DNA from: Paragonimus westermani | Lineage: Eukaryota; Platyhelminthes; Trematoda; Plagiorchiida; Troglotrematidae | Reading direction: 5' to 3' | Assembly (NCBI GenBank): GCA_008508345.1 | Contig: QNGE01002662.1 | Location: 42,954 to 106,953, forward strand | Length of the DNA stretch: 64,000 nucleotides | Shown here: positions 1 through 12,019 of the stretch, piece after piece | Layout: each line of letters begins with the position of its first letter | Position numbering within the stretch: position 1 is the stretch's first letter | The notes under the pieces: model-generated | Seen by the model: the letters and a program-made list of their open reading frames with translations, nothing else | What the model was told of the DNA's origin: nothing | Databases searched by the model: none | Made by a program: the position numbers and the translations under genes

Positions 1-3000
1 CTCCTAAGGAGAATTCGGCGTGAAACCCACGGGGTAACTCAGCAGACAGGAAAGCTTCAACCGGTCCAAACGGCTACTTTCAAGGAATCCATACACTCCA
101 GCGGTTACCGAAGCGCAGGTGCAATCAACAGTCCGTCACGGACGACGCATCATAAAGTTTGAGTTTGCTTCAGACGCATTTTTTAGTGGTTTGCAAATAT
201 TTCCACCCGCATAGCAAAATCTCCTGCTTAAGCACTAGACACTGTTTGGCTTTATTTCACGCGGCACTACTGGATAGGGTCGCCGTAAGTGTTTACATAT
301 AGTGTTCTGTGAAACTTTGTTCGTAGTCCAAGATGGCTGACTAAAAATCCCTAATATCTCCAACAGATGTTCGCTTCGCTCGTCACTGCTGACACTTAAT
401 CGTATAGCACGCCCAAATGATTACACCATCAATAGTTTGAACAAGGTGCATTAACCGGGCATTTCATATATGAAGCTGTTTTCCTTTTACGCATAATTAT
501 AAGCCCCCAGGGAAAAAGACCCGTGGGCATAATTCAGTTTTCACTAGTATTTTTACTTTTTGACAAGCAGCCAGTCGGGTGTCATCGTGTTGGGAAAAAG
601 TTTTGACCGCAACGTCCGTGTATCCCGTTGCGCTTTTTAGGCCAGTCACATGGAGAGGTTGTACGGATCAATAGCAATGCAATACAACGCACGCTGAAGC
701 TCGCTATTTTAATTAGTATTTCCCTCGGATAGTAATCTACTTTAGATCCTGATCCCTTTGTTTCCATCACTTTCCTCGAAGTCTATAAGCCTACACACCC
801 ATCTAACCAGGGCCTTTCTTGAAAGATCAACAGAGGGAAAAGTGTGCGTATAATGCGGGAAAGCGGCACAAAGCAGGAAACCCGTATTAAAGACATGCAA
901 AACCTGTGGTGTGTCAATGCGTACCCATTTTCACAACATTCTGTTCATTACGATCCACAGTTTGCATAGATTACACTGGGCCTTTGACCTGCACGCACCG
1001 TAACTGCACTTCGCAGTATTCAGCGGGCATATTGTTGGAGGGTTTTGTTCAATTTGTGTTCTTGTGTAACTGTCCCAGTTAGTTAATCGTTTTATTTTAT
1101 ATGGCAGATAATACCTTGCAAGAAGGCTTTCAGCTGCATTCGCTTAGATGCCAAGTTTTGTAGGCGCCAAAGTAGGTAAGTTGTCTGATCACCGTTCTCG
1201 TCACTAATCGTTCTACCTACCCCTATTTAGGTATCCGACAAGGTGAGCGATGATATTTACGAAGTAACCAACCTTAAAGAACATAATCCGGCTACAAATC
1301 CCAACGCCGATTATTGCGGAGTGAAAAGTTGACTACAACAATCTGTCGAGTTCTTTTAAATAGCCTGCCGATGCAGGAGGTGAGGGCAGAGACAGTGTCT
1401 TCTTGTTCTTCCAGCCACGTCATCTCGGCTGCCATCCTCTTCACGTTGGCGAATAATGTGTTCAACTGTTAACTGATACTGTGAGATAGCTCTGCTGGAA
1501 TGTGTTAGCCGTGATATGCGCTTCGTTGCCACTTAAGGCTGTTGAAAATGATGAAGATAGCTGTTGTATTGGAGAATTCGTGAGCTTTACGTTCGCGGCA
1601 TCTCCCGGAAGTAGTGTTTTTCAGAGCAGTGTGTTCTGACTACCTTTTTTATGGATAGTGATCTGCAAGCAATAGGTTATACCACCAATGTGGTTGGAAC
1701 GCGTAGATATGTGTGCTCCATCGCAGTTACATGATGGAGCTAAATATCTAACGTGGGTGTGTTAAGAGCTTCTTTTTTACCATCCCTTCCACCGGTAATT
1801 TACACCGGGAACCTTGAGTGCTCACTGCCACCACATGAGATGATTAGTATAATCAACACATATTAGACATTTCGGGGATACACTTGTGTTATTTGGAGGG
1901 AAACCCGATGTCCACCGCAATTTGTATGTGCGAAGCCAACTGCAATACAGTGTCGTCAGGTTTGATATGGGGTGGGTTCACTCACCTGTGGTAACCGGTA
2001 CGGTAACTGATACCTCCGGAGCGACCGACCTTACCTTAAAATGTTTTCGTGCACGTCTCTAATATGTACCTCTAGATGGTCTTGAATTGGTGGCTGCTTT
2101 TCTAGTAGCATCCACGTAGCCGCTGATTATGAGGGCAGCATCTTCGTATTTGTCGCCTGGATCTTTACAATGGGATAAAACTCCTTTCGGTCCACATCCG
2201 AAAACCAGAAGGTTTCCGCTGGCTGCCAGCGCCGTTCTCTTCAGAAGATCAGTTGAAGAACACTGTTCCACGGTTTATGTTTGATGATGATTTGTTAGTG
2301 CATCTAACAGCGGGAAAAGAAGGAAATCAAAGGGTAAAAAAGCGTTTGTTCGATAACTCCTTGAACCATAAGTGTATACAACACACAACACGATGCCACG
2401 AATCTAGACGTCACCACTGGTTTCAGCGCGAATGTTGACTATAGTCACCGTCGGTAATTTTTGCAGTAACGTGTTGCAGGTTGCGTGCAGTGATTGTGTG
2501 GTTGGGACGGGTACTTGAAAAAGATATAGTATCAGGACGCAACCCGCGCATTCTGCCCTTGTAGCTGTAGACTTCGACATGCAGCAGGCGACTAATTCCA
2601 ATCACCGTCACATCAGAACGCTCCCCTTTACACCTACAGTACATATGGGCCGCTGGATTAAGTGTAAGCTATAGCACTTGTTTGAAGTAGCGCACGTGCG
2701 ACTCGAACATAAAAGCCAAAAGCCTATCTGGGTTGGCAAAATACAGGATGGACGATAACACGACTACCAATGGATAAGTCCGGGAATTCAAAGTACATTC
2801 TCTGAAGCATGTTATCCTTCAATATTCAAGGTCCGACGTAGAGAATCAGCCGCATAAACTCACAAGCCCCTAATTTCTGAACTCTGGTTATGTTCATTAC
2901 ACTCGCGGGAAGCCGCTCTTGAGCAGAAGAGAAAGATTGACTGTATGTGAACCTACCTCGTCAGTAGTCTCCACCTCGAAACGCACGCCCTCGTGATTGA

Positions 3001-4900
3001 AGGATGGCGGGCATAACCTCAGTCTTCTTACTATACCGAGGCACACGGAGTGTGTGTAACTCTGAGAAAATTGGCGTTTCGCATTTAACGGCACGTCTTC
3101 CTGCGGAGATTTTATAGGCTTCCTGGCACACCGGAAGGACTCGTACGTGCGACTACCATAGACTATCAGCAGCACGCAACCTTATGATCAAAGTAACCTC
3201 CTCTCAGATTACAGCTGGCATATCCAGTATGCTGTAGCTTCCTCTTCTCAAATGCCCTTGCCAATAAGTTGCAGAACATTCCACTGACACTCAACTATCT
3301 ATTAGACCCCGGGGTTACTGATGGCAATTCACCAACCGAACCCGACAACCATCGGTTAATATTCAGTTTTCACTACCAGGAAGAAATGCAAACCATGAAA
3401 TGAGTGGTCAGCATGCGCCTAAATATTCCACAAAATACGGGCAATTACTGCAGCTTCAACGGTTCGAAAATTTTAACACAGTTAGCGTGCTCGACGACGA
3501 GCAAACATTGACCGGTGCAGATCTTTAGTTAACATATACGTCGCCGGAGAGGAGAAAATTCACAAGAGTGCTCGGATGAAATTTCTGATAATCCAGTATA
3601 TTATGATGACCAATGTACTAAAACATTCTACGCGATAGATGCCGATTCAACTGCTCCCGAAAAACATACTGTAAAGGGATTAGATTAGACAAACGCATCA
3701 ATACGAAGTCTACGGCCAATCAGTGTCGAAAACACGAACATACCTCTATGACAGCGCGGGGACCAATCAGCACGACACGGTGCTCCGGCATTAATTTTGT
3801 TATAACCAGCACCGGAGTAAAACGAGTTGTTTAGGTGCGTCACGCGTTGAAACAAACGAGCTGCAAGCGGAGTCGAGCCGACCAATGAGAAAGCAAAAGC
3901 GCCAACACAAATTGTACCTCTTCATTTCACTGATGCGTCTAGTCTGTAAAATAACCAATGGAAACGCACTAAACCGAGATTTGCTTTGTGCCACAAAGTC
4001 TGACTTTTGCTTTCGTTCCGAAAGGTAGCTATTTTCAACTGCTTCGCGTGTTGAATTGTTGGGATCTGAGGCATCGCACGCTGAGCCACCTGGGGAAGCA
4101 GCGTGACGTGAGAATACGCTCGTTTTTCTTCTCCACGGCCTAAGCAACGGAAACTTTCTGATAATCACTCAACCGACGTTTGTCGCCGTTTTCTCGATCG
4201 ACACTTGTTTTGTTGGATTCTCTGTCTGGCAATTTTGACACCTGCTCAACTTTTTGAAGTGAATATTGGGACCGAAGACGAGGGCCCGTTTGGCAGTTTA
4301 TCGTGTATATGACCACAGAATTACGAGCTTTCCGTAATTTTGGGTGATTTGCAAATCTTAACCTAATGCGCGCTAAGTGTTTGAAGCAAATTATCAACAA
4401 ACAATATTACGGACATTTTTGCGGACAGTATAAAGAAATATAGTGTGTCAGTCTTACCACCGCCACTTGCATTTAACTGTATAGGGCAGTAACACACTGA
4501 TGCATGGTAAACCCCTTCTCACATAAGACAAGCCCACAGCAAGTAACTCACGTTGACAAAGAAGGCTTTAGTGCTCGCTCACAAAAAATGCATTTATTGA
4601 CCACAAGCCGTGTGCACCGAGAGATTTACCGGTCCATGAATGAACAGGTTGCTTTATTCCATTCAGAACTATGACATGTAGGTAAAAGGTCCGCCAGTTT
4701 GGTCACAGAAGCATACATCAGTTTGTTTTCTTCACCCTGTACTACCGGATGTTGCATGGCGAAATTCAAATTACATGATATTTCATCTCCGTTACATCGA
4801 TCAGCAGCCGCGCACAAACGGCACCATGTGGACAACCACAATTCACCAGCATCCTTACCCCAATTTCGCCATTTTACATACGGAATTTTCCACTGACTGT
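1..4900. other. No recognised gene; unassigned DNA
   Basis: I recognise no gene here. The longest open frames (minus strand, 2897-3175 and 3685-4400) match no family I know and have no clear start or splice context. A pair of tiny splice-site-bounded segments at 1148-1242 is treated as a finding only. No simple repeat or RNA gene is visible. Confidence 0.5.
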
Positions 4901-4906
4901 ATATAC

Positions 4907-4970
4907 AGGGCGTCTCTTGAGTGTTTTTGACACTCTTTTGGGTGTTCTTCAGGTGTCTTTCAGTGTCGTA
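4907..4970 (+). repeat. Degenerate 11-bp iteron array
   Basis: Diverged units resembling TTTTGAGTGTC recur at roughly 11-bp spacing (for example TCTTGAGTGTT, TTTGACACTCT, TTTGGGTGTTC). The same unit, much better preserved, forms the ends of the element at 19383-20995. This may be a decayed end of a related element, but no partner end was found nearby. Confidence 0.35.
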
Positions 4971-5365
4971 AATGATCGTTTGAAGAATACTGAGTGGACA
5001 GCGAAAGCAAACCTTCTTGGAGCACAAAATGACCAGGTTCCCCAATTAGGATTAAAAAATCATCACTTGTGTGCATGCTCGCTGGACCCGTTTCCCAAAT
5101 ATCTGGCGTTAACAGCCCTATAAATAACTTGTCGTCTATGGCCCAAAGCCAGCCCTGCCGTTGAAAGGAAAACCTAGCTATCTTGTTCAACTTGGCTCGA
5201 AATTTAGGAACAGGATATTATTCCACATCTGTGATAATGAATTATACTATCGGATGCCAATAATTTCGCAGGTCAAAGCAATTATACAAATTTTTCAAGT
5301 TTTTCTTCTTCAAGAAATATACGGCAGGACATCATGTCATAGAGTCTTGGTGTCAAACGTGGCTG

Positions 5366-6130
5366 ATGAAATTCTCAGCCAATAAATCCACCATTGTTGC
5401 ACACGGTTGTCATATATTAGAATACTTTGTAAAGCTGGATGATCATGCTATTTCAACTACCAACTCAGTCCGCGACATAGGTATACCTTACTCAGACTCA
5501 TTCAATTTTGCTGAACATACATCTTTCCAAGTAGCTAAAACTAGACGAACGATTGGATACATCAATCACTCACTCTTCATTCCTGCAGCTCGACTGCAAC
5601 TTTACAAGCTGTGCGTAAGACCCCAACTTGAGTACTACAGGTTCATATATAGTCACTCGCGGAAGTCTGATAGGGAAGCTCTGGAAAGTCTCCAACGTGC
5701 ATTTACGAAAGGTTTAGTGGGTTATCCGTCTTCTTCGAACTACAGAGAACGCTGCCAAACGCTTAAACTGGATCCTCTTTGGCTACAGCGTCTCAAGCTA
5801 AACCTTGCGCTCATGTATAACCTAGTTCATAGCAATAAATTTACTGTCAAACTCGCGATTCGCCTTCAGCATAGCTCGAATTATAACATCAGGCACAAAG
5901 AGTTCACTTTGACAACTCTTAAATCCCGCAGAAAACTCCGTTCAGATTTTTTCCTAGTGAAATATACGTACATTTGGAACAAACTCCCACATGCAATCAT
6001 AACCAGTAAGAATATACATCAATTCAAACGAAGCTTAGAAACTTCACTGACATTAAAGAACGTCATGTTGATTTTCAAACTCTGCCTGCCTGAAGACGAT
6101 ATCTTTGAAAACGGACCTAATAACATCTAA
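5366..6130 (+). pseudogene. Non-LTR retrotransposon reverse transcriptase, C-terminal fragment (CR1/Jockey-like)
   Basis: This 254-codon open frame is the C-terminal (thumb and connection) part of a LINE reverse transcriptase, the enzyme that copies the element's RNA at the target site. Visible signatures in order are an S-VRDIGIPYSDSFNFAEH segment (the family's RDLGV...F..H), KTRRTIGYINHS, LYKLCVRPQLEY (the VRPxLEY signature), ESLQRAFTKGLVGY, a Y.ERCQTLKLDPLWLQRLKLNL helix, and near the end IWNKLPHAI followed by FKRSLE. The catalytic YxDD palm and the endonuclease are missing upstream: the frame is open only from about 5366, and stops interrupt upstream. It is therefore a 5'-truncated or broken copy, not a complete gene. 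It has no functional link to its neighbours. The family (CR1, L2 or Jockey) is inferred from these motifs only. Confidence 0.8.
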
Positions 6131-8268
6131 CCATCTGTTCTAATCTAATAATAACGGAGGGTGAATCTATATATGTTGTAACGCCGCACGCACTTGGAAC
6201 TGATCGAAGCTATCAACTGGGCCATTTGAGAAGTTCCTCATTTCAAAACCTATTATCTCTTCATCGGGATAGATCTTGTACACAGCCCTGTCAAAAAGTT
6301 GCAGCTACATAACAAAACTACAGCCAACATATGACATCTTAAACATCGCCGTTAGTAGTAACTAAACCATTCTGGTATTCTTACTCCATACTTAACGATT
6401 ATCAGCTTTGTATAGCTTAACCTGTTCGCCTCATATGATTACATATAAATACGTGCCTTAAAGACCACTCGATAATCTTTTCGTGTTGCTAAATATCTTT
6501 CCATTCTACATAACGGCCGTACATGCTAAATCGACGTCGGAATTCGGCTGTAGACATATACTAGGATAATCTGTGAATCGATCACTTTTGCGTTATACGA
6601 CAACAATTATTTGTTAGAGATATATATTTTATTAACCAGCACAAAATCGTAAATTCTATATAAAAGATTTAGCCAGAAAATGTCAGATTCCATGATTCGT
6701 CATACTTCACATTGCCATTTTACTTTCTTCTGCTTGTCACGTAATTTTGCCTTCTATTCGTGCTTCCACGATAAATTCTAACGTGAGACAACATTTCATA
6801 ACGTTCGGAAAATCAAAATCCTGTACTGGTCGGACAATTCGTGGAATTCCGTCGATTTGAGGAAATAACGGAGTCCAGTCCAGAAGATCGTCCATTTCTC
6901 CGGAAAAACTGGGACCCACCTATCTTCCTTCATCTTCCAAAATGTTTGTTCCGAGGCCATCTACATCAACTGATGTCAAAATTCTCCGACTGTTCATTTT
7001 CTCCATCCTGAGAAATCTTTTTTCTGGCATGACCTTGAACATAAGGCCAACGTTAACCATGTGAAGCAACAATTGATGTAACAACTCAACATTTTTTTAT
7101 CGAATATTGGAAATTTTGAAAACCATTGTTTCAGATGCAACTGAGCCATCTGCCTCCTCATAAACTAGAGTTTTCCTTCATTATTTTGTCCGCTTTATCA
7201 CTCTATTTCCGTAATTGATGTATTGTACAATTAACAATCATGTGTACGGTACGTAGTGTACGTTAAAATGTGTGTACTGATCACGCTTATCTGAGCGTGT
7301 TTCTCACAGATGGGTTGAGAAATGTACCATTATTATATTATATTATTATCGGTGATGCAACAGAATTCGCGCATGTTCCTTGTCTGCGCAGTTAAAATAG
7401 TGGAACAATGCTTCTAAAAACAGAATTGATCGACGCTTGAAACTGCGGCGGATCTGAAGACGGGAACAACGGTAGTAAATTAAAACTCATGTTTACGTCA
7501 GAAAGTGCAGACGGACTTCCGGCCTATCGATAGGACTGAGTATAGCAGGCGCGCTGAAAGGAAGTTCAAACCCCACGCATTCACTGATTCGGTGAGTAAT
7601 ACGCGGGCGCAAAGCCGATAGCCCAAGTTTCCCAGGCACGCAGGTTTCAGCTATCCTAAGATACAGTCGTAGGAAAACTGGTTCAACGCACCTTCCGTAG
7701 GAGCAGCACATGAGAAAATATAGGGCCATATCGTAAACCTACCACTTTTTAACGAGCATACAGACGGCGTACAAAGTCTTAAGATGCATTTGAGAACGCG
7801 TATCAACAAGAATTAGCGGATGGTCGTTCCAATAAGTGATCACTCAGTGGCAGAAAAATCCTGTCTGACAAGTCTTTCGGGTCTTCTTCCGGAAGACTTT
7901 CTGCTGTGACCTATAAGCCTATTTGAACCTGCGGAATAAAGGGACTTCTCATCCAATCGTTCGGAAGAAGAAAAAAGTAAGAATTAAACACCATCAAAAC
8001 CTTCGGTATTCCAGAAGGTGAAGATCAAAGAGTTTCAGCCTAGAATCTTGCGAAACATTCTGCAGACTTGCCACGATTTTTGTTCCAGCTTTCTGTACAC
8101 CCTCTACCTCACTTATGTTTACCTTGAGGTATGAAAAAACAACCGATTTAGCGTGGACAAGCATTTATTGCATCTATTTAAGCTCACTGCGGCAAAATCT
8201 TCTTTGGCTGCTATCTCTTGATGGAGTGGGTAGAGCAAATTAAACACTGGTCACATGGCCAGTTCTTT
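6131..8268. other. No recognised gene
   Basis: AT-rich noncoding DNA. Open frames at 6737-6919 and 7493-7729 (minus) show no family signature. A short ATT/TAT-rich run lies near 7330-7350. Confidence 0.5.
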
Positions 8269-8700
8269 TTAAAGACTCATATTTCTAACGAGCACTTCCC
8301 TCTGTGCATAGCGTTTTACAAAGGTGTTGCCAAAATCGTCACCAACAGACATGTGCGTACACCTACTGTTGTTAATTGGAAGACGACACTTCTCTGACAA
8401 TTGCTCAATTGCATGGAGGTCAGTAGTGCTGGGATTATGATAGTTTCGGATTTTCAAGTCACCTGCATAGAGAAGAGGGTTACTGGGGGTCTCTCTGAGT
8501 TGACCTTTGGAATGGACTGGAAAGGGTAGTGGTGAGTAGTGGTAGTAAAAATAGTAGTGCACCAAGAACAGACCTTTGTGGTACACCCACTCAGGTAGAT
8601 ACGGAAAGAAGACTACAGCCAGCTGTAACACGAAAGGTCCTACCATTAAAACCCAGGCGACCAAGCGGCAGAAGTCGCTTCCGAAGTCGTTTGCCTCCAT
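8269..8700 (-). pseudogene. Non-LTR retrotransposon reverse transcriptase, palm fragment
   Basis: Read on the minus strand, this is the catalytic palm of a LINE reverse transcriptase. At about 8545-8595 the motif GVPQ...SVLGALLFL (family SGVPQGSVLGPLLF) is readable only across a one-base insertion after GVPQ. Downstream comes LLYAGDLKI, the YADD catalytic box with the first Asp replaced by Gly. It is followed by INNSRCTHMSVG, matching the family's LN..KC..M..G, and GNTFV. The 143-codon frame alone spans both motifs but misreads the first. The frameshift and the lost catalytic Asp make this a dead copy. Homology further upstream (8700-8950) is unclear. Whether it belongs to the same LINE family as the fragment at 5366-6130 cannot be told by eye. 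Confidence 0.72.
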
Positions 8701-8948
8701 TTTCTGTAGAAACGGATCGTGTGGTGCCGGGCCACGCGCCCCAAGAAAGTAGAGTAAAATGGCGTCCGGCGTAAAGTCACAATCTTCAGCAGCTGCCAGG
8801 CTGTCCGTATGAAACCATATCTTCGTCGCGCAGAACCGATTCTGTGAGAATGCTTGCTAGGGTAAAGAGGTGTTTTGTTTAAAAGGTGCTTTTTTAGAAT
8901 GGAACTGAGTTGCGGATTGTAGTTAAAGGGTAAGAAAACGAACACCAA

Positions 8949-10190
8949 AAGACGTCAGTGTTTCTTACTAGCCCATCAGTGCGAAATAATAAATGATATG
9001 GGAAATTTTCAATTTGACATCTACGGTTTTCAGGTTATGAAGAAGGTGACGAAATACGAATACAAAAACGTCCAATCACGTAACGTGAACCACGTTCATC
9101 GCGACTTAGTCTCATGTCACCCTGAGATTCGCGAATATTTTTTTTCATATAACACAGGTTTAAACCGGTTTATTGAAAGAGACTGGGGAAATTTCAGGAA
9201 TCCTGCGTTGTGAAGACAGATTACGGTGGTGCGCACACCAAACTTAATACCGTCAAGCCCACATAAACACCATTTTCCCCCACAGAGTCCTGCAAAACTA
9301 GTTCCACCCAAATCGTCAAATGGTCATAGCAACTCTCACACACAATCTGCTCGGCTGCTCATTGAATTATACCAGCAGCGTCCACGCCTTTGATGTGAAC
9401 AACATTGTTTACCTGTGCGCGCCTGCAACCCATGGAAATCGCTGTCGGAAATGGAAGCGCAGTCGGCTAGTACTCATTCACTTAAACGGATAGACACGTC
9501 AAGGAGAAGTGCCAACATGCAACTCTTGAGGTCTCAGTTATTGCCTCGGTCAGGGCTTGATTTTCATCGTGTAATTGGGATAATTGTCTAGCCTCCGGTT
9601 TAGTCGTTGTTTGCTTATTTGTTGCCTATCTGTTTGACCCATGTCGGCTCTGTGCTTGGTTCCGTCCTTTTGCAGACCTGGCATATGATTGGTGCTTAGG
9701 ACACCTCATAGGTCCTATCAGCGTTCATTACAAATCTAATCACCTCTGCTTTCCTCCCTTCTTTGTTCCTCCTCCCTATTCGACGAAACCATCGCGAAAG
9801 CACGCGGGAATCTATAACGCACTCTTCTTCACTTTGAAGCTGTTGATGTGAAAAGTTTTCTTTCCGTACATCACTGCACATTATCCTTACAGTTCCTGCT
9901 GACCTCACACAAGCAATCTACTATCTACTATCATCGGTCGCCATACAGCACACGGATTACCCAGAAGCGCAAGTTCTTAGGTACGTCAATTCCCGTGGAT
10001 CCCGCGGATAGCTTGTTTGAGAAGATGTTATGAGATTCCGCGTAGAATACTCGTCAGGTTGACTGACCAGTAGTTGACAAGAGTGTTGATCACCCGACTC
10101 ATGAATGAGGACGACGGTAGCATTCTTCCGCTCCTTGTGAACGATACCAGCGGAATGAGTCCACGCTAGAAGCCACGAAGTGATTTTCAC
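8949..10190. other. No recognised gene
   Basis: Nothing recognised. Short open frames at 8998-9213 (+) and 9696-9908 (-) have no family motif and no convincing splice context. Confidence 0.5.
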
Positions 10191-10194
10191 AATG

Positions 10195-10535
10195 CATATA
10201 TGTATATATATACGTTTACGTATAAAAGTATACATGTATATATGCATATACTTATGTGTACACATATATATACGTATATATATATTTATATAGAAATATA
10301 AATCCACATCCATACTTATATGAATACGTTGATCAATATATATATTTTATATAATTATATATACATGTGTATAAATATATATATATATGTCTACGTACAT
10401 AAGTATACATATCCATACATGTATATATACATATACCTATGTATATACATATATGTACATATGTGCAACTCTATTGACATACACATGTATACTGATATAC
10501 ATTTATATGTTTCCATCTATCTATATATATATGCC
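10195..10535. repeat. TA-rich low-complexity / degenerate (TA)n microsatellite
   Basis: Alternating AT tracts such as ATATATACGTATATATAT and ATACATGTATATA fill this stretch. Reading frames through it give Tyr/Ile/His-rich nonsense on both strands. It directly abuts the 81-bp tandem repeat. Confidence 0.9.
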
Positions 10536-10540
10536 CTCAA

Positions 10541-10800
10541 CGCCTGTCCACGGAATATGGTATTGCCAGTCGGCTAAGGACCCTGGAGGCTGTCACTGAT
10601 ATAAGACTCAGTGACCCTCATCGCCTGTCNGCCTGTCCACGGAATATGGTATTGCCAGTCGGCTAAGGACCCTGGAGGCTGTCACTGATATAAGACTCAG
10701 TGACCCTCATCGCCTGTCCACAGAATATGGTATTGCCAGTCGGCTATGGACCCAGGAGGCTGTCGCTGAAATAAGACGCAGTGACCCTTATCGTCTGCCC
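10541..10800 (+). repeat. 81-bp tandem repeat, about 3.1 copies, hairpin in each unit
   Basis: Three units begin CGCCTGTCCAC(G/A)GAATATGG at 10541, about 10630 and 10711, followed by a partial fourth (CGTCTGCCC). Units 1 and 2 look identical; unit 3 differs at several positions. Each unit contains an inverted repeat, GTCACTGA...TCAGTGAC. In unit 3 the stem persists as GTCGCTG...CAGTGAC with one G-T pair. At the junction of units 1 and 2 a partial unit start (CGCCTGTC) runs into a single N at 10630, so copy number here may be an assembly artefact. The array lies about 140 bp beyond the stop codon of the Mutator-like transposase (minus strand), so it could be part of that element's end, but this is not shown. 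Confidence 0.88.
10630..10630. other. Single ambiguous base (possible contig join)
   Basis: One N interrupts the tandem repeat exactly where an 8-base partial unit start is followed by a new unit start. A collapsed or forced join of two contigs is the simplest reading. Confidence 0.7.
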
Positions 10801-10936
10801 TAAGGGAACAATCGTACGCATGTTAAAAATAAGTTAGCAGGGCTCGGGATGGAAATCAAGTTGTAAGTGGCCCTAAAGAGGGCCGTGGGATCAGTCCAGG
10901 TTGTCCTGAGAAGGACAGTGGGGCCGTTCTCGTGGT

Positions 10937-12019
10937 TCACGTCGGCTTCTGAATTGTCTCACAGTCCAGGAAGATGAATTCGACGTCGGAGTTTTGGTAG
11001 TCAGCACAGGAGTGATGGTACCAACAGAAGCACTTGGAACACTGGACCCAATTGACGTTGTCCTCGTCTAAGTCCACAGGATCTTCCTTCAGGTAGCATA
11101 TCTGACAAACGTCGTTATTTACCGGCTTCAAGGCCATCTTCTTAACAATACGTTCCCTCATCTTTGTTCTGAATTGCTTTAAGCCACCCGTAATCACTCG
11201 CCTAACACGCGCTGTTTCTAAGGGATCCCCTATAACTTCTATCTGCGGCAAACTATCGTCAGTCACTCGACTTCCAAGTGCAGACTTCCTGCGCCCTGTG
11301 GAAACAAATGAGACAAACGTGGTGGGGATGGGAGGCGTGTGACTCAACTCATATGACTGACACGCCGCCTTGCTAGTGAATGGTATGGAGGGGTTCAGGC
11401 ATTTATGGTTTGTAGGAGGGATAACGCTGCACGGGGGAATATCTGAGTCGGTTATCAAGCATTTCCTAGCCCGTTTTACCTGTGACTGTTCCTGTGGAAC
11501 GGCGAAGCAATCGTACCAGTTATCGGCTGTTCGTGCCTTAATCTCGGACCACAAGTTATTGAAAGACATCCTGCAGCTTATTTGCACGGTCTGTCGTCCA
11601 GGGAGTGAACAGTGTAGTATGAGATCTGGATGCCTGCATAACAACTCATTTATCTCACGGACCGTCGCTACATGCTTGTTGTTATTGTCATCACTCATGC
11701 AGCCCAAAGTAACAGCAAGATCTTGGCATGCATCTCTCGCGTTTCGGATTCTATCTAAACGGGAATGTGCCACAGGAGTGAACATGCATACTATTGGTTC
11801 CTGCACATCACTGGGTGCAACCTCAGTGGGGGCAGTGTCGGGTAATGCCCATCTACACTTTTCCGCTAACCTGCCGATCGGCCTGTCGATTACGCGGTGA
11901 ACTGCGACCAGATGGCTACACGGCATCAGCCATTGTGAAAAGAAGCTGCAATAACATCTACTATTTTCACCTACGGCAACGTGAAACGTTTGCTGTTTTC
12001 CACACCGAACATTCCACAT
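10937..12019 (-). CDS. SWIM-finger and PHD-finger C-terminal part of MULE transposase (360 codons open)
   Basis: This is the longest uninterrupted open frame in the window. Residues 22-41 (CYCSFFSQWLMPCSHLVAVH) form a SWIM zinc finger, CxC-x9-CxH, which in MULE transposases and ZSWIM proteins follows the catalytic core. Residues about 305-354 form a PHD-like finger: CQIC, then WVQCSKC, then WYHHSC and a final FLDC. The last Cys of the usual final CxxC pair is missing. PHD fingers generally read histone H3 tails, so a chromatin-targeting role in integration is possible, but this is inference. The ATG at 12019 follows directly on an in-frame TAG that interrupts the core, so the frame is more likely a surviving piece of a longer transposase than an independent gene. 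A nested plus-strand frame (11370-11900) is only its shadow. Confidence 0.72.
   Translation of the reverse strand: MWNVRCGKQQTFHVAVGENSRCYCSFFSQWLMPCSHLVAVHRVIDRPIGRLAEKCRWALPDTAPTEVAPSDVQEPIVCMFTPVAHSRLDRIRNARDACQDLAVTLGCMSDDNNNKHVATVREINELLCRHPDLILHCSLPGRQTVQISCRMSFNNLWSEIKARTADNWYDCFAVPQEQSQVKRARKCLITDSDIPPCSVIPPTNHKCLNPSIPFTSKAACQSYELSHTPPIPTTFVSFVSTGRRKSALGSRVTDDSLPQIEVIGDPLETARVRRVITGGLKQFRTKMRERIVKKMALKPVNNDVCQICYLKEDPVDLDEDNVNWVQCSKCFCWYHHSCADYQNSDVEFIFLDCETIQKPT

Noticed and set aside
4626..5045. 139-codon minus-strand open frame
   Set aside because: No recognisable domain; part of it is the translated 11-bp iteron array.
7493..7729. 78-codon minus-strand open frame
   Set aside because: No family signature and no splice or start context; may be repeat-derived but nothing supports it.
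8529..8948. Overlapping open frames on both strands next to the RT palm
   Set aside because: Plus frame is a shadow of the RT relic; the 8646-8948 minus frame has no motif of its own.
10195..10577. Open frames on both strands in TA-rich DNA
   Set aside because: Tyr/Ile/His-rich translations of a microsatellite; no coding signal.
11370..11900. 176-codon plus-strand open frame
   Set aside because: Shadow of the minus-strand SWIM-PHD transposase frame, which carries recognisable zinc fingers.
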